Shown here piece by piece: positions 1 to 14,600 of a DNA stretch of 64,000 nucleotides. Positions within the stretch are counted from its first letter, which is position 1. Each line of letters starts with the position of its first letter. This DNA is from Anarhynchus alexandrinus. Taxonomy: Eukaryota; Chordata; Aves; Charadriiformes; Charadriidae. The position numbers were made by a program, and so were the translations under genes. The DNA lies in NCBI GenBank assembly GCA_008711295.1, contig VUYV01000004.1, positions 3,879,129-3,943,128 on the forward strand, in the 5' to 3' direction. The notes under the pieces were generated by a model that was not told the DNA's origin, made no database searches, and saw nothing but the letters and a program-made list of their open reading frames with translations.

Positions 1-2565
1 CCTGAAATGGGATGGTCTTTATATAGCAAGCTATTTCCATCCTATAAGGGATTTTTGGATTTTTTTTAAACTCTCCATGTTTTGCCATAGTTCAGGAATC
101 TTGCAAGGAGGCTGTAGGAGGGCTTGGTCTGGAGCAAAAGGCCAGTGCAATATAAGCAGGGCTGGCAGGATCACCCCCTCTTCCCCCCTACATACATCTT
201 TGGATTGCTTGGAGTGTACTTTTTTCTGCTTTTCAGCTGTCTCGTCTGTAAGGCGCTGTGTTTATAAAGCCAAGCAGGTACGCCCAGACAGGAAGGCTTG
301 GTCAACATGAGTTATCTCACTTCTGCTTCATGCAGCTTGTGCACATTTACATCATATAACCCATGGGATGAAGAATACTATAGGCAGTGTGAAATTCACT
401 CCATGGCTTACGTTTAAGTCCTCTGGATCTCTGCAGCGCCGTGCCTGTAACACGGCAGCGCTGTTGAGGGCTCTCAGCACTGGGAAGGTTTCTGCCATGG
501 GGCACTTAGGGGCTTTATGCCTGTTTATATTCCAGTAGTGACAACTGAGTTTGAGGCCCTGCTAGGCTTGACACAAACATTTCTGAAAAAGCTTTCATAG
601 AGGTTTCTGTCTAAATAAAAAATAGAAAACCTGACAAAGGGTGAAGTAACGTGTCCGAGGTTGTGCAGCAGATTGGGAGCACAGCGAGGAATGGGATTCT
701 TGTCTCCTTTCGCACACTAAACCATGTTCTTCCTACTCAAGAGTTCAATTTTTGATTTCTGTGCCTAAGCATGTCCTTTGGACATCCCGTTAGGAAGCCA
801 ATTTCTAGGAAAAAGGACTTGCTGAAACCCAGTAAACTGATTGCAATGTTTGTTTGTTCCAAACCCCATATTATTTCCAAGTCTCAAGATCTGTGTTGGT
901 CATACTTGGATTAAGTGCGTAACGCGTGGCAAAATCCACTCTAAATAAGTCCAATGTCTGCCTATCTGGCATTGTGCTGTTGGCATGTTTAGGCTAAGGG
1001 CAGTGATCTGCTCCATTTTTGTCTGAGTGCAAAACTGGATGTTATAGTGTTTAGAAAGGAAAAAGGAGCAAAAGGAGCTGGTATTGCTGCAGCGGAGCTG
1101 AAAACTCCTCAAGAAGCTGGAGGCAAACGGAAGACTTGGAAAGAGAGACTGGACGCGGCTGACTGTCACAGGGTTAAGCACCCCACCTACATACAGGATC
1201 ATTCAAACTGCCAATTAAAACTAATTTGATTAGGTTGTCACTGGAGAGCAGGGCCTCATTAAACAGCTGAAGTGAAATTTTGCAATGTAGTGTTAGATGA
1301 CCATGAGGTAAGTGGAGAGGAATCTGGCAAGTTCTTTGCTACTCCACGTACTGGCAACGACGGCTGCTTCCCAGGAGGGCAGCCCTGATTGCCTTCCGGG
1401 TAACGATGTTCCAGTTTGAGACTACATGAAGTTCCTTATTAGAAAGTCATTGGCACCAGGCAGCGCAACCTGTCTCTTTGAATTACTTTTGGGACATCAA
1501 TACTCCTTGTTGTCTCCCTCTTCGCTCCCTTCTAACGGAGCACTGGCTACAACAGTGCTGGAAGAGCTGTTGGGAGGGCTGACAGCAAGCCGCCGTCTGC
1601 ATTGTCCAGTCCGTGTCACCCTGCCGCAGGGGGCACGCACGATGTGTCAACAGCGGTTGCAAAACTCATCACCGTCCAGCACAATACAACAAAGAGATGG
1701 GAGTGTGTCCTGTTGTGTGGAGGAAGCACTGCCATTGACATAGCCAAACGGTCCAGGTCTCCCGAAACGATTAAAGCTGACGGTAGGGGCTGGCAGGCAG
1801 TGAGGATTGAAATAGAAAACATGTTATCACTGGTACTGTTCTTTTTTCAAGGAGAAGAATAAAATTATGCGAAAGGCCTGAAATGTTCAGATAAATGTTT
1901 TTGTTTGTTTTCTGCTTCCTATTTCTGGATGAGAACAGAAACACGAGGTCAGAAGACTCCCAGGAAAGCATGTTCTTGTCAGATTTCCAGACGGTTTTTG
2001 GAAAGCCAAGAGAGATATGTTCAAATGATGTTGTAATCAAGGTCAGGTCTCTGCAAGATAGGCACTGCCCATCCATATAAGTAGCTATAGTTCCTGTGCT
2101 CAAAAGCTGATGATAGTAAAGTCAAAATTATAACCAATGTCTATTCATGTTCTCTCATTTCTAATACAGACAAATACCAACAAATTAAAACCAGGAGCTC
2201 TGTGGCACAGTGTGAGCTAGGTGGTGCAAGGTGCCATATGCCTTCTGTGAGGTGCAGATCTGACTTCCTTGACAGCACAGCACCATTCAGGATCAAGCCC
2301 TTTGTTAATATTCTCTCACAAGTCATCAGCAGAGCTAGTTAATGTGCAAATCAGTCTTTCTGCTGCCTTCTGGATAGCAGCAGAATATCAAAGAAACCAG
2401 TTAGTTACCCTTCCATCCTGGTGGAAGGAGTGCTCAAAAGACATCATGATAATCTCATTAAAACAAATGACCAAAAGCCAATCAAAATGCTTGCTGATAA
2501 ATTATATATATGTTCGTGCTTCTTGGAATGCTGTTTTATTCATGTGTCTTTCTGTGTTCTGCCAG
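1..2565 (+). other. ADGRD1: 3' part of the ADGRD1 intron upstream of the TM2 exon
   Basis: No exon encoding TM1, a GPS motif (Cys-x-Cys-x-His-Leu-Thr) or GAIN-domain sequence was found by reading the three + frames. The short open frames here are not conserved in any way I recognise. No repeats stand out. The stretch ends in the polypyrimidine tract and AG at 2564-2565. Confidence 0.8.
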
Positions 2566-2677
2566 GTCTGTCAGCACCATCCGCAACCAGCGCTATCATA
2601 TCCATGCCAATCTGTCCTTTGCTGTCTTGGTGGCTCAGATCCTGCTTCTCACCAGCTTTCAGTTCAGCCCTGGAACG
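2566..2677 (+). CDS. ADGRD1: ADGRD1 exon: intracellular loop 1, TM2, start of ECL1
   Basis: The first visible coding exon has acceptor ttctgccag and donor gtaagt. It begins with the third base of a codon split with the upstream exon (entry phase 2) and then reads 37 codons, from [18 protein letters not shown] to FSPGT, ending on a complete codon. The [19 protein letters not shown] stretch is the ICL1/TM2 signature I recognise from ADGRD1. The exon that should supply TM1 is not within the 2.5 kb upstream that is visible. In-frame sequence continues upstream of the acceptor for a short way, but it does not resemble TM1 and is intronic. Confidence 0.95.
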
Positions 2678-5600
2678 GTAAGTGCTAAAAAGAGGGATTG
2701 TGGTTTTTGCGAGACACCTCCATGGAATGAATGCCACGTGCCACATAAAAGAAAGTGTCTTGCATGTGAGATCTCCTATTTTTAACATGCCTGAGCCAAA
2801 AATTACTTGCCATAACACTGGATAAAGCCTTCTATGCATCCAAATAGTGTTATCGTAGTATCCAGCCAAGTCTGGATGTTTGCAAAACTGAGAGATATGC
2901 ACCCATCAAACGGGAAAATCACCCTGGTAATGGAGCACATTTCAGCTGGGTGTCCAAATGGCACGGCTGCCTTGGGCCCGACGTGGCTTGTGCTTTCTCT
3001 CATCCATTCTCTGTATTGAAAACGGTAGGAATTCTGTATTGGAGAAAATTGTATGAATTTTGTATTTAGGTAAGGTATTTGTATTTCTGTTAGGGTTTTG
3101 GGTTGGAGTTTTTTTGGGGGGGAATGGGAGTTGGTTTTTTTTTAATTGTCTGTTCTCTGCTATGGTACATTTTGCCTTTTTTTCCACATTAAAAAGTCAT
3201 TTTATTCTTGTTGGAAGGTAATGAGCTTCCTGATGGAGCTGTGGCAATTTCTTCTGCTTTCTTGGAGAGCAAAACAGAAGGTCTTTGTTTTTTTGCTCAT
3301 AAAGTTTTATTTCTGTGGTAGAATATGCTGTTTTTCTGAACAGCAGATTTATTGATCGTGATCTCTACTCTGGAAACTTAGATGATTTTTAAGTATCATT
3401 CATGTTTATTTGACCTGAGAAATAACAAGTGAGAAGGGTATAGCAACTATTGCTTATTAGCCAGAGGTGGCAGAAAGCATTACCTCTAAGTATCGCTGTG
3501 TAACAGTTTAATCTGAGATCCTCAGTATCGTAAAACATGTATATACTTCTCCGGGCATCTAAGGCAACCACTTAAACAAATGACAAACATCTTCATCTTC
3601 ATATTGCTTACATGGAACTTAAGCTCTATGCTTTTTCTGCCTGATCACATAGATCAGAATTTGAAATTACAGATTGATTTTATGGATCTGCTACTACAGG
3701 TGGGAATTCCTTATGCAGACTACCAGGTTCTAAACCATTAAAAATGGCGTCTAAAAAGGCTGCATTAGATTAAGATGAATATGCCAAGTTAACAATATTA
3801 CATACCAATAAAACCAATTTGTTTCCAGTGTTGTGTTTAAAAAATGCTATTTAAAGTAACATAAGGTCTGTTGATGGAAAGTCCCACCTGCAAAAAGCAG
3901 AAAAAACCCTCTGATTTTAAAATAATCTTCCAGCGTGCTCTGTTTTTGTAATGGTCAAAACTTGGCTACCTTGGTGACCAGCTGTTGCTCCATAGTACTT
4001 TTGACAAGCAGCGAGCAGTTTCTATTAATCTTTTATTCTTTTTATTCTCAGTACAAGTAAACATGAGGTTTGTACACTCTTCGTTTTGCCAATACAGCAG
4101 CTACTTACATTTATATTCAGCTCAAATGAGATCCCTTGAACTTCTGTTAAGTTTATCAATAACAATCATGTCTGGTTTTACATAGGCTATTATTACCTGA
4201 AGATCTAAAAGCGCTTTGTAAAACTAAGTTCATACTCTTTTGCCATTTAACATTCAGGTAAGTCCTGAATGAGTAAGATAACGTGCAAGGGGGAGAATGG
4301 TAGGGAATGGATTAGAAGGGAAATGAAATGGAGACAGTGGAGAGCAGCAAAAGATGTAACTTGAAACTGAAGACAGTGGAAACAAGGCATTAAAATAATC
4401 CTCTCTGAGTAAGTACAGAGCTAAAATGCTGCTGAAAGGACATAGGCTTGAGGGCAATAAAGGGTTCACTCATTATAACACGGTGTCTTATTCTCTTAGT
4501 TTTTCCTTTTTCATCCATTCCAGATCTTCAGACAATCCAACTGAGTCACTTCAGATAATGTGTAGAAGCCTCTCTACACCTTATGAAGGCCACCATCATC
4601 TCCAGACTTTTAAAATACTACGAAATCCTAGTTGTGTTTCCTGGTTTTAGTTGGATGTAGACAGAGCCCGTGTTCTCCAGAGACCTGTCCCAGTGTCCAC
4701 CCACCTTTATAGTGTGCCTTGTCCACACACAGACATCTTGCTTGTGTCGTGAAGCAGATGTAGCTAAGCTGGTGAAACGCTCATATAGATTTAAGTTGCA
4801 GTTTAATAGGCGCATATTTTCATTTCTCTTAAACCTATTCAAAACTTACTTTAGTTAAATTGCAACAATAGGACACAGAAGGCAGGACCTGTTTTATACC
4901 GCAGGCTTTCCGGAGTGAAACACTTCAGAGAATCCAGGGGCGTTGCAGCCCTATCTCCTCTGTACCAGCAGTAATTGTGGGGCACAATACTGTAAAGATC
5001 TTAAAGTTGAAAAGTATGATGTACATACCATCTGCTACACTTCTGTTTTTATTGTTTGAACCTCTTGGCATTGGGGGTGTTGTGATTCATCCTGTTATTA
5101 GTCTCACGTCCTTACCTTCTGCATGCTCTGTTCTCGCTAGCTTTGACGTCAGTTTAATACCTTTAATTGCTGCTTTAATTGGACTGCTAAATGGTAGTTT
5201 ACAAAAAGAGGGAGGCAGTATTTACACTAAAAGGTGTAAATTTCTTAATCTTCTGCCAAAGATGGGTGTATATAGTGCTTAATGGTTTACAAGTGCCCTG
5301 GCTTGAGAGAACAAGTGGCACCAGTCTGCGTGAGGAAATGCAGTGCGATGGGTCTGCAGGTCTGCGTAGGAGCAGGCCCTGAGCTGCCCTCACTGTCTCG
5401 CACGACTGCCTTTGGGCTCCATCCTTTTCCCATCTCCCTCTCTAGGGATACTTTGGTTTTGATTCCAGATATAGCATACAGTATTCCCCTGGTACATTTC
5501 AGATGTATTATTTAATCATTTACAATTTATACTAAAGCAATTTTCCTTTTGTAGTGCAGGAGTAATTTTTAACCACAAAACTCCATTTCCACGAATAGGA

Positions 5601-8600
5601 TTTTGATCTTTTTAATACATCCAAGAACATATTTTTAATTATTTTTTTTTTTAAAGCTGGTCCTTGATACCTAACATCATTAGCACTAAAACAGTAGTCC
5701 TAAATGATCATGGCACATTCCAGGAAGGCAATTATTCCTGAAACCAAGATATCTGTCTTCTAGAGAAAGCAAATGTCTTCACCCAAAGCACTTTCTTCCT
5801 CTACTGCCAAGTCTCTAAGATACCTTTGCTATCCGCATGCCAATCTAATGACTTCCCTTAGACTTTCAGCAGTAGATGGATTTGTTCCTTCAGAGAGGTT
5901 TGCTCTTACTTACTTACTCTCTGCTATGGACTAGAGCACACCGTTTTTTTTAACAGAATCCCAAACAGCAGTGTGCGTTTAAAAATCATTAACTATGAAC
6001 ATTTCTTTAGGCTACTAAAGCCTTCAAAAAACCTGAGCATGTTTATGGGAGAAAACAATGTATTATTTAGACACAGGAAAATGAAAATTGAAGTATAGTG
6101 TGTTAGGCAGCACCGTGTTTTTCCAGCACAACTAGAAAATTTAATTTGTCTACTATTTGCAGTTCTGCATCAGTGTATTGAGCTGTTTCTCAGTCGGTAC
6201 TCATGCATGGCATTGCTTAAAACATTTCCAAATAGAGAGGTGATGTGAGCTACTTTTGTTTATGATATATGTATCTGCAAAAACTCAAGACTGTGTATCA
6301 AAGCAGCATATAGATTGCAGGGAAGGACATTTTCAGAGGATTCTGTATGATGCAGTACGATTGACATTTGAAAACACTATTATAAGTTGAATTTAGAAAA
6401 TGTATGCAAATTTACCCATCCATTTTAAAACTGTTCTCAGTAAAAAAATCACATATACAGAACAAATACAGAACTTTGCTATGGATTTTAGGTATTATAC
6501 AACTCGGTATTATACAAAATTATATACAGACCAGCCTCCTGCTACTTCACTATGTTTTATTTTTCTGCTGTTTTGTGATTCATATTGCTTGGCTACTCAA
6601 AAATTGGAAAGTATCCATTTGACAGAACTAGCTTGTAAGTCAGCTTTATGTTGCATTTATATTTTTGTGGACTAATCTGGCAGAAATCAAAAGGCATTAA
6701 AATGGATTTCATAGCCTTATGATAAAATTAACTGGAAAGGTTTTCACAGTTTTTGTCAATAAGCAAATCTGGTTTAGTTATATGTCACCGATCATTGTGA
6801 AATACTAAAACACTTACAGGTCTCACTTACATGAATTAAAACCAAATTTATTGCTTTTTAATACATATAGTCACAGTGGATTTGCGTTAGAATGTCCTTG
6901 CACTAGCACAGAACCAGCTGAGTACAAGTGAGGAGGTACGGGAAAGCTTCAATTTGCATCATACTATCAAGTCCCAACATTTAAATTTTCATTAGTGTAC
7001 AAAATCCCAAACCATCAACAAAAAGAATAAAATGGCAGCGCAGGGCAGCTAAGCTAACGCAACAAACGCAACTAATGATTAACACCTGCAGACCGCTGTG
7101 GCAGCAAACTGGTTCCTACTGGTAATGCTTCCTCAGCACGCAGACTCCACCTGCCTGGACACCTTACTGAGACTTGGCAGGCGAGGAAGGGAAACCTTGG
7201 AGAAGAAAAAAACGCCTCTTCTCGTTGACATGGGCTGCAGGCAGGCAACCCCCCTGAAATTCTGTAGGTGTCACAGAGGGATGTTAGAACCACAGAGCAG
7301 AATGACCGTCATCAGTATGCTACGAGATGCAAAACTGAGATATAGCTGGGACGCGGTCCAAGAGCGTGTTTAAAATGTGCCTTAACTGAAAGCAAACCCA
7401 ACAAGGTTATCTTGTGGTAAGATCATTGGCAGTCACATCTGTTCAATTACTGTATGATGAGCGAAACCACTTGTGGTGTGACATCCTCGAAAAGCAATTA
7501 GTGGGGAGAGGAGAATGTGCTGTGCGAGTACGTGAGGAGTGGGGAAGAAGAAAGGATTAGGTTTCCTGTTTTTGTAAGGTAGGCTAATAGGAGACTTAGA
7601 GAAAAATGTAAAGATCTCTTTGAGGAGCAATTTAAGGAAAAGCCAGGTCTTAAGCCCAGACCGCATTTCCTGTAGCCCACAGTGGGCCACAAGCACCAAG
7701 GCAGGGGTAAACAGGACTCAAGAGGATGTTTTAACTTCTTGCTGCATTGCCTTAGTCATGGCATTCCTCTCTTTTGGGGCAGCATTGTTTCACTTCAAAA
7801 CATATTATAGTTTAAATTGAAACTGACAGTCCAGGTTACAGCAGGTGGGCTCACTTTCTAGATGGCATTTTTCTGTTGCTTAAACTTTCATATTAGTTCC
7901 TATTTCCAGAATCTTGATAGCACATAGTGAATAAAGGACTATCGAGGAGTATTCGCATTGTCTGTAAACACCCTACAGAGAAGACTTCCAGTTCTTTGCC
8001 TTAATCACTAGATGTGTTCTGGTCACGTATGAATTCGTACACGGCTGGTACATCAGACTATGGGAAATTGAGAACTGAAACAGGCGGACAAACTAGATGC
8101 CCACCATAGAGCAATTAGGGCTCAAGAGCCAATGATAGCCTGCTCTAATTTTTGAAATGGATATATTAGCATTGCTGATGGAGGAGCACATGAGACTTTT
8201 ACAGAATTTCTAACCAGGACAGACAGACGCTGGAATACAATGCGATTTAATTGGTGTGTTACCCTATTTTTGATATGAAGAACAGCAAAGTAGGAAAGCC
8301 ACGTGGCAAAGTGTAAATAAACAGCAGGTTCAACATGGCACCTTATTTTAAAACTTCCATGTTTCGCTCAAGCTTAACTGATCCATTAACATTCTACCAG
8401 TTCTTTGTAGAAAATGAGGCATGAACTATGCTGGGTTTTCTACCATCACAGAACAGGGAGTGCAGGACAATGCCCGTACCCCCACTTCTTTGACTCTCCT
8501 GTATTTACTACAGGCTGAGCAATAGGATATCAACCCTTCAGTTCTGAATTCTTAAATATTTTGTAGACTTTAGTAGGAATATTGCTCCTACTATTATAAA

Positions 8601-11600
8601 TACATAATCGGTTTGGATTTCCACATCACGTTTGGCAATGTTTTTTGTTTTTTTCTTAAAAGGTAAGAGGATTTGTTACTCTGAAGCTATCTGAAAATGC
8701 TGCAGAAAAATGAAATTCTTTAGTGCTTTGTTTTTAAGACTATTTTACACGAGTGATTTAGCATTTAGCATGTGAATTTATATAGAAATATAAAAAAAAA
8801 AAATTTGGAAAACCAAAGTGACTGCATTATAAAAATTAATGTATTAATTTTTGTTCTTAATTTAGGTGCCTTGCAAGATTTTGGCCATTCTCCTTCATTT
8901 TTTCTTCCTGAGTGCGTTTGCATGGATGCTGGTGGAAGGATTTCATCTTTACAGTATGGTGATCAAAGTATTTGGGTCAGAAGAGAGCAAGCACTTATAT
9001 TATTATGGAATTGGATGGGGTAAGCATTTAGCAGTTGCTTGCTTTAAGTCTCCTCGCTGTAGGACAAGATTATATTCAGAAGCATGTGTAAAATTGTCAT
9101 CTTATGATCATAGTTTGCCTTACTGAGAGTAGGTCTGTTGGATAAGAAAATGCATAATTTTTCTGACTGTAATCAGACTTTAAAATGCATAGTCCATTAA
9201 ACTTAATTCCACTGCAGTGAATTCCACGACCTCACTTGGCCAGATCAGATCCTTAATTACCAAATCAATAGCAGGAGTGTGGGAGGGAGGTCTCACTGCA
9301 CTGGTATGCTCTTTTTTTGGTTCTAACTCACAACACTGGTTTATTCTGTCTGTAGTCTGCAATCCATACATAAAAAATTGGCGCAGTAGCACAGGAGTAT
9401 CACAAGACTTCATTAGTTGATGTTTTGTGCCTTGAAATCCTTAGGTGAAAAAAGCTGCATGGAACATCAATATTATTATTAAGAATAAAAAAGTAGTCCT
9501 AGGACGTGGTAATCTCACAGATAACAACTCACAGCTTTTTAAATGCAGTAACAAAAGCATAATGTGTGTACATATTGAGAATTTGAAGCTGAATATTTTG
9601 TTGCAGGCTTTTCAGAGCAGATGAAAGCTCGTTTGCTTTCACTGTCCTGGAAGTACAGCAATGATGCTCAACAAACCTCCACCTTTAGAAGAACAAGAAA
9701 ATGTCATATGTTGAGTCAAAACGAGAGATGTAAAAGATAGTAAAGGAATATCTGTGTAATTACAGAAAAATACAAAATATGTTAAAACAAGCATTATCTT
9801 TCCCCCCACAAATTCATTTGCAAGCTGAATGAAAACCAATTATACCAATAATATAGACCTTCTGCAGTCATAACTGGAATATTCAGTACCTGTTGGCACC
9901 ATACAGATCTGGGTGATAGTAATCACTGTTCACTTATATATATATTTCAACAGCAGCTTACTTGCTCTTTTTTAATATGGTCTTTTTATTCTGTGCATCA
10001 TGCCTCTTTCGTTTTAAAATCTCCTTCTTAGCAGTTCTGTCTAAGGGCCATTTGATACAGCCCTCTGGTGAACGCGCTGTCTGCTACACTGAGGGCACAA
10101 ACTGCAGTGTGCTTAGTTAGAAGTTAAGTTTTTTTCTTTGCCCTCATTGTCTCTCTGTGACAGGTTCAAGAGTACCACATACAGGTGTCCTTATCCTGGA
10201 TGTTTAAGACAGTTTTTTTTCTCTTAAGGAATGGCCAGTTGCATACCAACAATATACATCTTAAAGTTTTGGTTGCTGAAAAGGTTTAAAAGCTGTTTTG
10301 CTGAATTTTTAGTAAAGTTGAGTAAATATAAATATTTCCTTTTTTTTTTTTTTGTTTCAAAACCACTGCTCAGGACAGGCTAAGTGGTGTAATTAATCTT
10401 TTTGCACATAGACCCAAAAGTAAGACAACCTAGACAGGCTGAGAGTTGAAGACATTGGAGATTTGTAGATTTTTCTGGATTCAGTGTTAAATGTAGAGAA
10501 ACATGCTGACGTTGGAGGGGTTTCTTGTGGATTTATTTAATCCAGAGCTCATGGAATACAACTCCAAGCGCATCAAACCAAAGAAAATGTTCTCATAAGC
10601 CCCTGAGAACTCTTTCTCCTTCAGAAATACTATGTAAAAAGCCACAACAGTTAATAAAATAATTAAGAACTGGCATTTAATTCACTGGGGTATTTGCTTA
10701 TAGCAGATGTGTTGATTAACTCAATTTACAATCAATCATTAATTAACTTATGAAAATAAATTCACGATTTATATGTGCCGCAATGCACCTTTACCTTTTT
10801 TCCCTGGCATTTTGTGTAAGGTTTATTTATTGTAAAATGGAAATGATCTACAAAGTGATTTAGAAGACACAAGGATAAACATGACATCTGACTGCGATAT
10901 GACTAGTACTAAATGTCACATTTTGCCTCATTTTATTGCAATATGATGACTACCACTCAATTAGTAGTAATTAGTACAATGAGTACATAGCCTATTGCTA
11001 CATAACCCGATGAGATGTTAAATGTGGTTACTAAAAAGTCTCTTCAGTGGTATTTTGAGTAATACTTTGGAGGATAATCCCTCAGGCCCAAGAGTAGGTA
11101 TTTGTTATCAAAACAGATGTATGTAGCAAAATACAGGAGGCACCAGCAGTAGAAGTTTCTGTATCAGTTCTTCTAGCAATGTTCTTCATGGCAAGGGTAG
11201 GGTAAGAAATGCGGTACAAGCTCTGGTTCTGAAATGTAGCAAAGGTACTGTTGGAGGCAGATAGTGGAAGACATCATCCGTATAACAGTAATACGTTTCT
11301 CTGTATAAACCTTTCAAAAGCCCTTTTTTGACAAATATTTCAATTTTGGAAACCGTGTATTTCATTAGAGATCAGGCATCAGTACTGCCTTCAGCAGCAG
11401 TGTGTGCTCGTGTTCTACGGGGCAGAGTTTGCGTTGTTCCTTCATGAACTTGATGAAAGTACAACCTAGTTATAAGTTATATATATTCCCTAAAATTCCC
11501 GCATCTAAACAGAAGTCTTGCAAGGCTGGAGAAAGAGGCTAAAGAGGTTTTGTCCTAAAATGATTTTGTTTGGCTCTTAAAATTAGGGTAAGTTTGCATT

Positions 11601-14600
11601 GAATGTAAGTGTCAAAAGGAAGCTGAGCATTCTTGTGCCATCCTGAGACCAGAACAGATGCGTATTTCCCAGTAACTAATGAAAATGGCCTTTTTTTTTT
11701 ACACTTTTGCTTAGCTAACTGTTATACTTACCAAAGACGGTTGAACAAATTTGAAGACAAGGATGTCTTATCTCATGTTAGTCAAAACAGATAGTTCATT
11801 TCTTCGTTCTTTGCTTCTAATTGAAGTGTGAATGCATTTGACTTTTGCAAACTCGTAGTTCCTGGAATAATGACAAACCCCAGTCCTGAATTTAAAAACC
11901 CAGGTCCATCATTCTTATTTAAGCAGAAACACTGGGCTCGGTACATGTGTAAAAGCTTGCAAAGTCTATATTAATGATAAATTGAAACTTGAGGCAATGA
12001 GAGGACATAGGGACAAGTAACTCCCCACTGGGTACCACTGGTCTCTTTCTGAGAGAGATTACTCCTGTAAAATGAATTCAACAGTAATCAGAGAGACAGG
12101 ATGCCAAATGTGCAGAGTTGATTGAAGTTTCTGCGTATTATCTTTAGTCCCAAGGGTGCTAAAATTACCTCGAAGACTACAGTTGCCAGGAATGACAGAA
12201 GAGCAATTTGAGGAAGGTGGTAATATCCTAACTTTAAAACCACCTTGAGATTGATTGGGGGGGGGGGAATACTTTGTTGCCTTGGTGGTTCAGCATAACA
12301 CACACAGATTATTGTAGCAAAACTTTTCCCACCCAGCCATTTGTAGGAAGCTGATGATAAGAGTTTGTGATACTGGAGATTGTGCTGTGGCACTTTGGCC
12401 TTAACACATTTTCCTATTTCAGCCAATTTCCTTTCCTTTATAGACTGCCTTAGAATGAAGATTTTGTTCTGAGCTGTCAAAAGACCTAAATTTATTTATT
12501 TGCTGTTGCTCAATGTAGTAACAGACTTCTGCATAGACACGATGTAACGCAGCAGAAGAAATAGAAAATCATAGAAAATTAACTTCTACAAAATAAATGG
12601 GAGAATATACTTTTCCCCATCAAGCAAAGTAGATCTTTTCAGTATTGGAAGGAAATATACTTTCCTTTGTGTCTAATGCTTCATCTTTCTCAATAAATGA
12701 CATATTTAGCCTTTTAGAATTAATGTCCTAAAATTGCTTCAAATTGTCTGCCACGGAGTTTCTATAGCCTCTCTGGGTTTTTTTGCTATGTATAGAAGAT
12801 GCAGAAGCTTTCAAAATACAGCATACAGATTTACAGGCATTTTCCATTTTATTTATCATTAGTGCCTCAGAAACATAAAGGAAATGGATTAGATATGAAG
12901 TTTAATGCTGAAGAAGAGGACGTAGCTGACATTCATTTTAGACTTCACCCTAGTGACTGTATTTGGGCTGAATTCAGCGAGGATTTTGTCTGAGCAAGGA
13001 CTGTGTTATTGGGCTCCCTGTGCCAGGTGTTGCGAGTTTATGCCTTCTCTGCAGGCTGTATTTTGCTGCCGAGTTTGGGAGGTAGCTTTAAATTAGCTGG
13101 CTTGGGGACCCGGAGAACTTGAGCTGCAGCGGCACAGGGCTCCGTGTGGGTTGATTTACCCCATTTGAATGTGATGCTGTATTGCTGTAGGGCTGCAGAG
13201 ACACAGATGACACCAGCGCCATAGATCAGCTGCCGGAAAGGTGTGCTAGAACATTTTCATCTGATACTGTGCTCTGGAAATCACGGTCTACTGCATCATA
13301 AATTGGGCCATTTGGAGTAGGGTTGGTGAGCATATTTGTAGCACCTGCTAACTGAGAAAACATTCAGATATAGTAAAAAACCATAACCATAATTCTTTCA
13401 TGGATGATAACCAGTGCCAGCACAACATTAACATTACCTATTATGGGCGTAGACTAAACTTCACAGCTCTCATGTAATTATTACTGACAAAAGATTAAGC
13501 AAACACACTTACTTTTGTGTATAATATATAATCCATACGAATTCTTCAGTCCAGATCAAATCTTATGATCCCCTTAGGCTAAATATATTTTTTTCCAACC
13601 TTTAGGGAATTTACTGAATGGTTGATTCTTAAAGGAAAAATACTCCAATTTCACTGTAACAAAACCTTGATTCTGCCTCCATTGCCATTATCCATTTAAT
13701 ACCTTGTTAATGCAAAGAAAAGGCAAACACTGCACTATAGGCTGCAGACCATTTTATTCTCACTGACTTAACAGCTCTTTTTATGCAGATGACTGCTCTA
13801 CGTTTCATCTGCATAAGTTTTATTATCTTCCAAAGGAACCCTGTATTTAATTTTCTTCTTCACTGCCATTTAAAATTGATAAAGAGTCATGCTAAATCCT
13901 TTGAATATCCAGCGTTTGACTCGGAAAAAACCTGGCAGACTAGAATTATAAAGGAGAGTTAGTTGGGCACAGGTATTTTTGCTTCTGTGGCAAAGTCCCT
14001 GCGGTGGGAAGACAGCTTGCATCAGAAGACAAACTGCCAATAAACAATGTCTACTCAGCAACCGAAGATGTGATTGGGAATGTGTAGACGTACCTGTGGA
14101 CCTTTTAGCCCAGGTAGCTCACATACCCATGGCAGAGCGGGTTTCAGCAGATAGGCTTATGTCTGTGCTTAATTGCTCTGTTGAATATAATTGAAATATG
14201 TGTAGGATTTCCCTTTCTTAAACAGACAAATGAGATAGTAAACCAAAATCTTGCCTTTGCTTAGGTCTTGCACAAATATTACATCTAAGAGGTTATTCCT
14301 GATTTGGACAAGCATGGGAGAGCAGAATCAAGTTCACAGGATATTTAACTCCATCCTGCAGAGTGGCTTTCAAAGTCTAAGACCTAAACAATGCCTACTT
14401 CTTAACTACTGCGTATCTTTCTTCTTTATAAATACAAAGTGCTTCTAGCCACAATCATTAAAGAATGAAAACACTTCTTCCAAAAATTATAGTTCTGCTA
14501 GTACAGGAAAACTTTACAGAATTTTATGAGGATGATATTGGTAAGATTAAACAGAAATTGCTTGTCAGAGAATTTTGTAAAAGCCTCAAGCAGAAAACCT

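Noticed and set aside
1602..1862. An 86-residue open frame upstream of the TM2 exon that might be the missing TM1 exon
   Set aside because: Its translation lacks a hydrophobic helix or any adhesion-GPCR word, and there is no well-placed splice donor in the right phase. It is intronic.
5221..5240. Inverted repeat tttacac...gtgtaaa
   Set aside because: A 7-bp stem in AT-rich sequence is common by chance and has no supporting context.
12799..12993. A 64-residue open frame with an acidic stretch, considered as a cassette exon
   Set aside because: It lies between TM3 and TM4, where an insertion would disrupt the helix bundle. No recognisable homology or phase-matched splice pair was seen.
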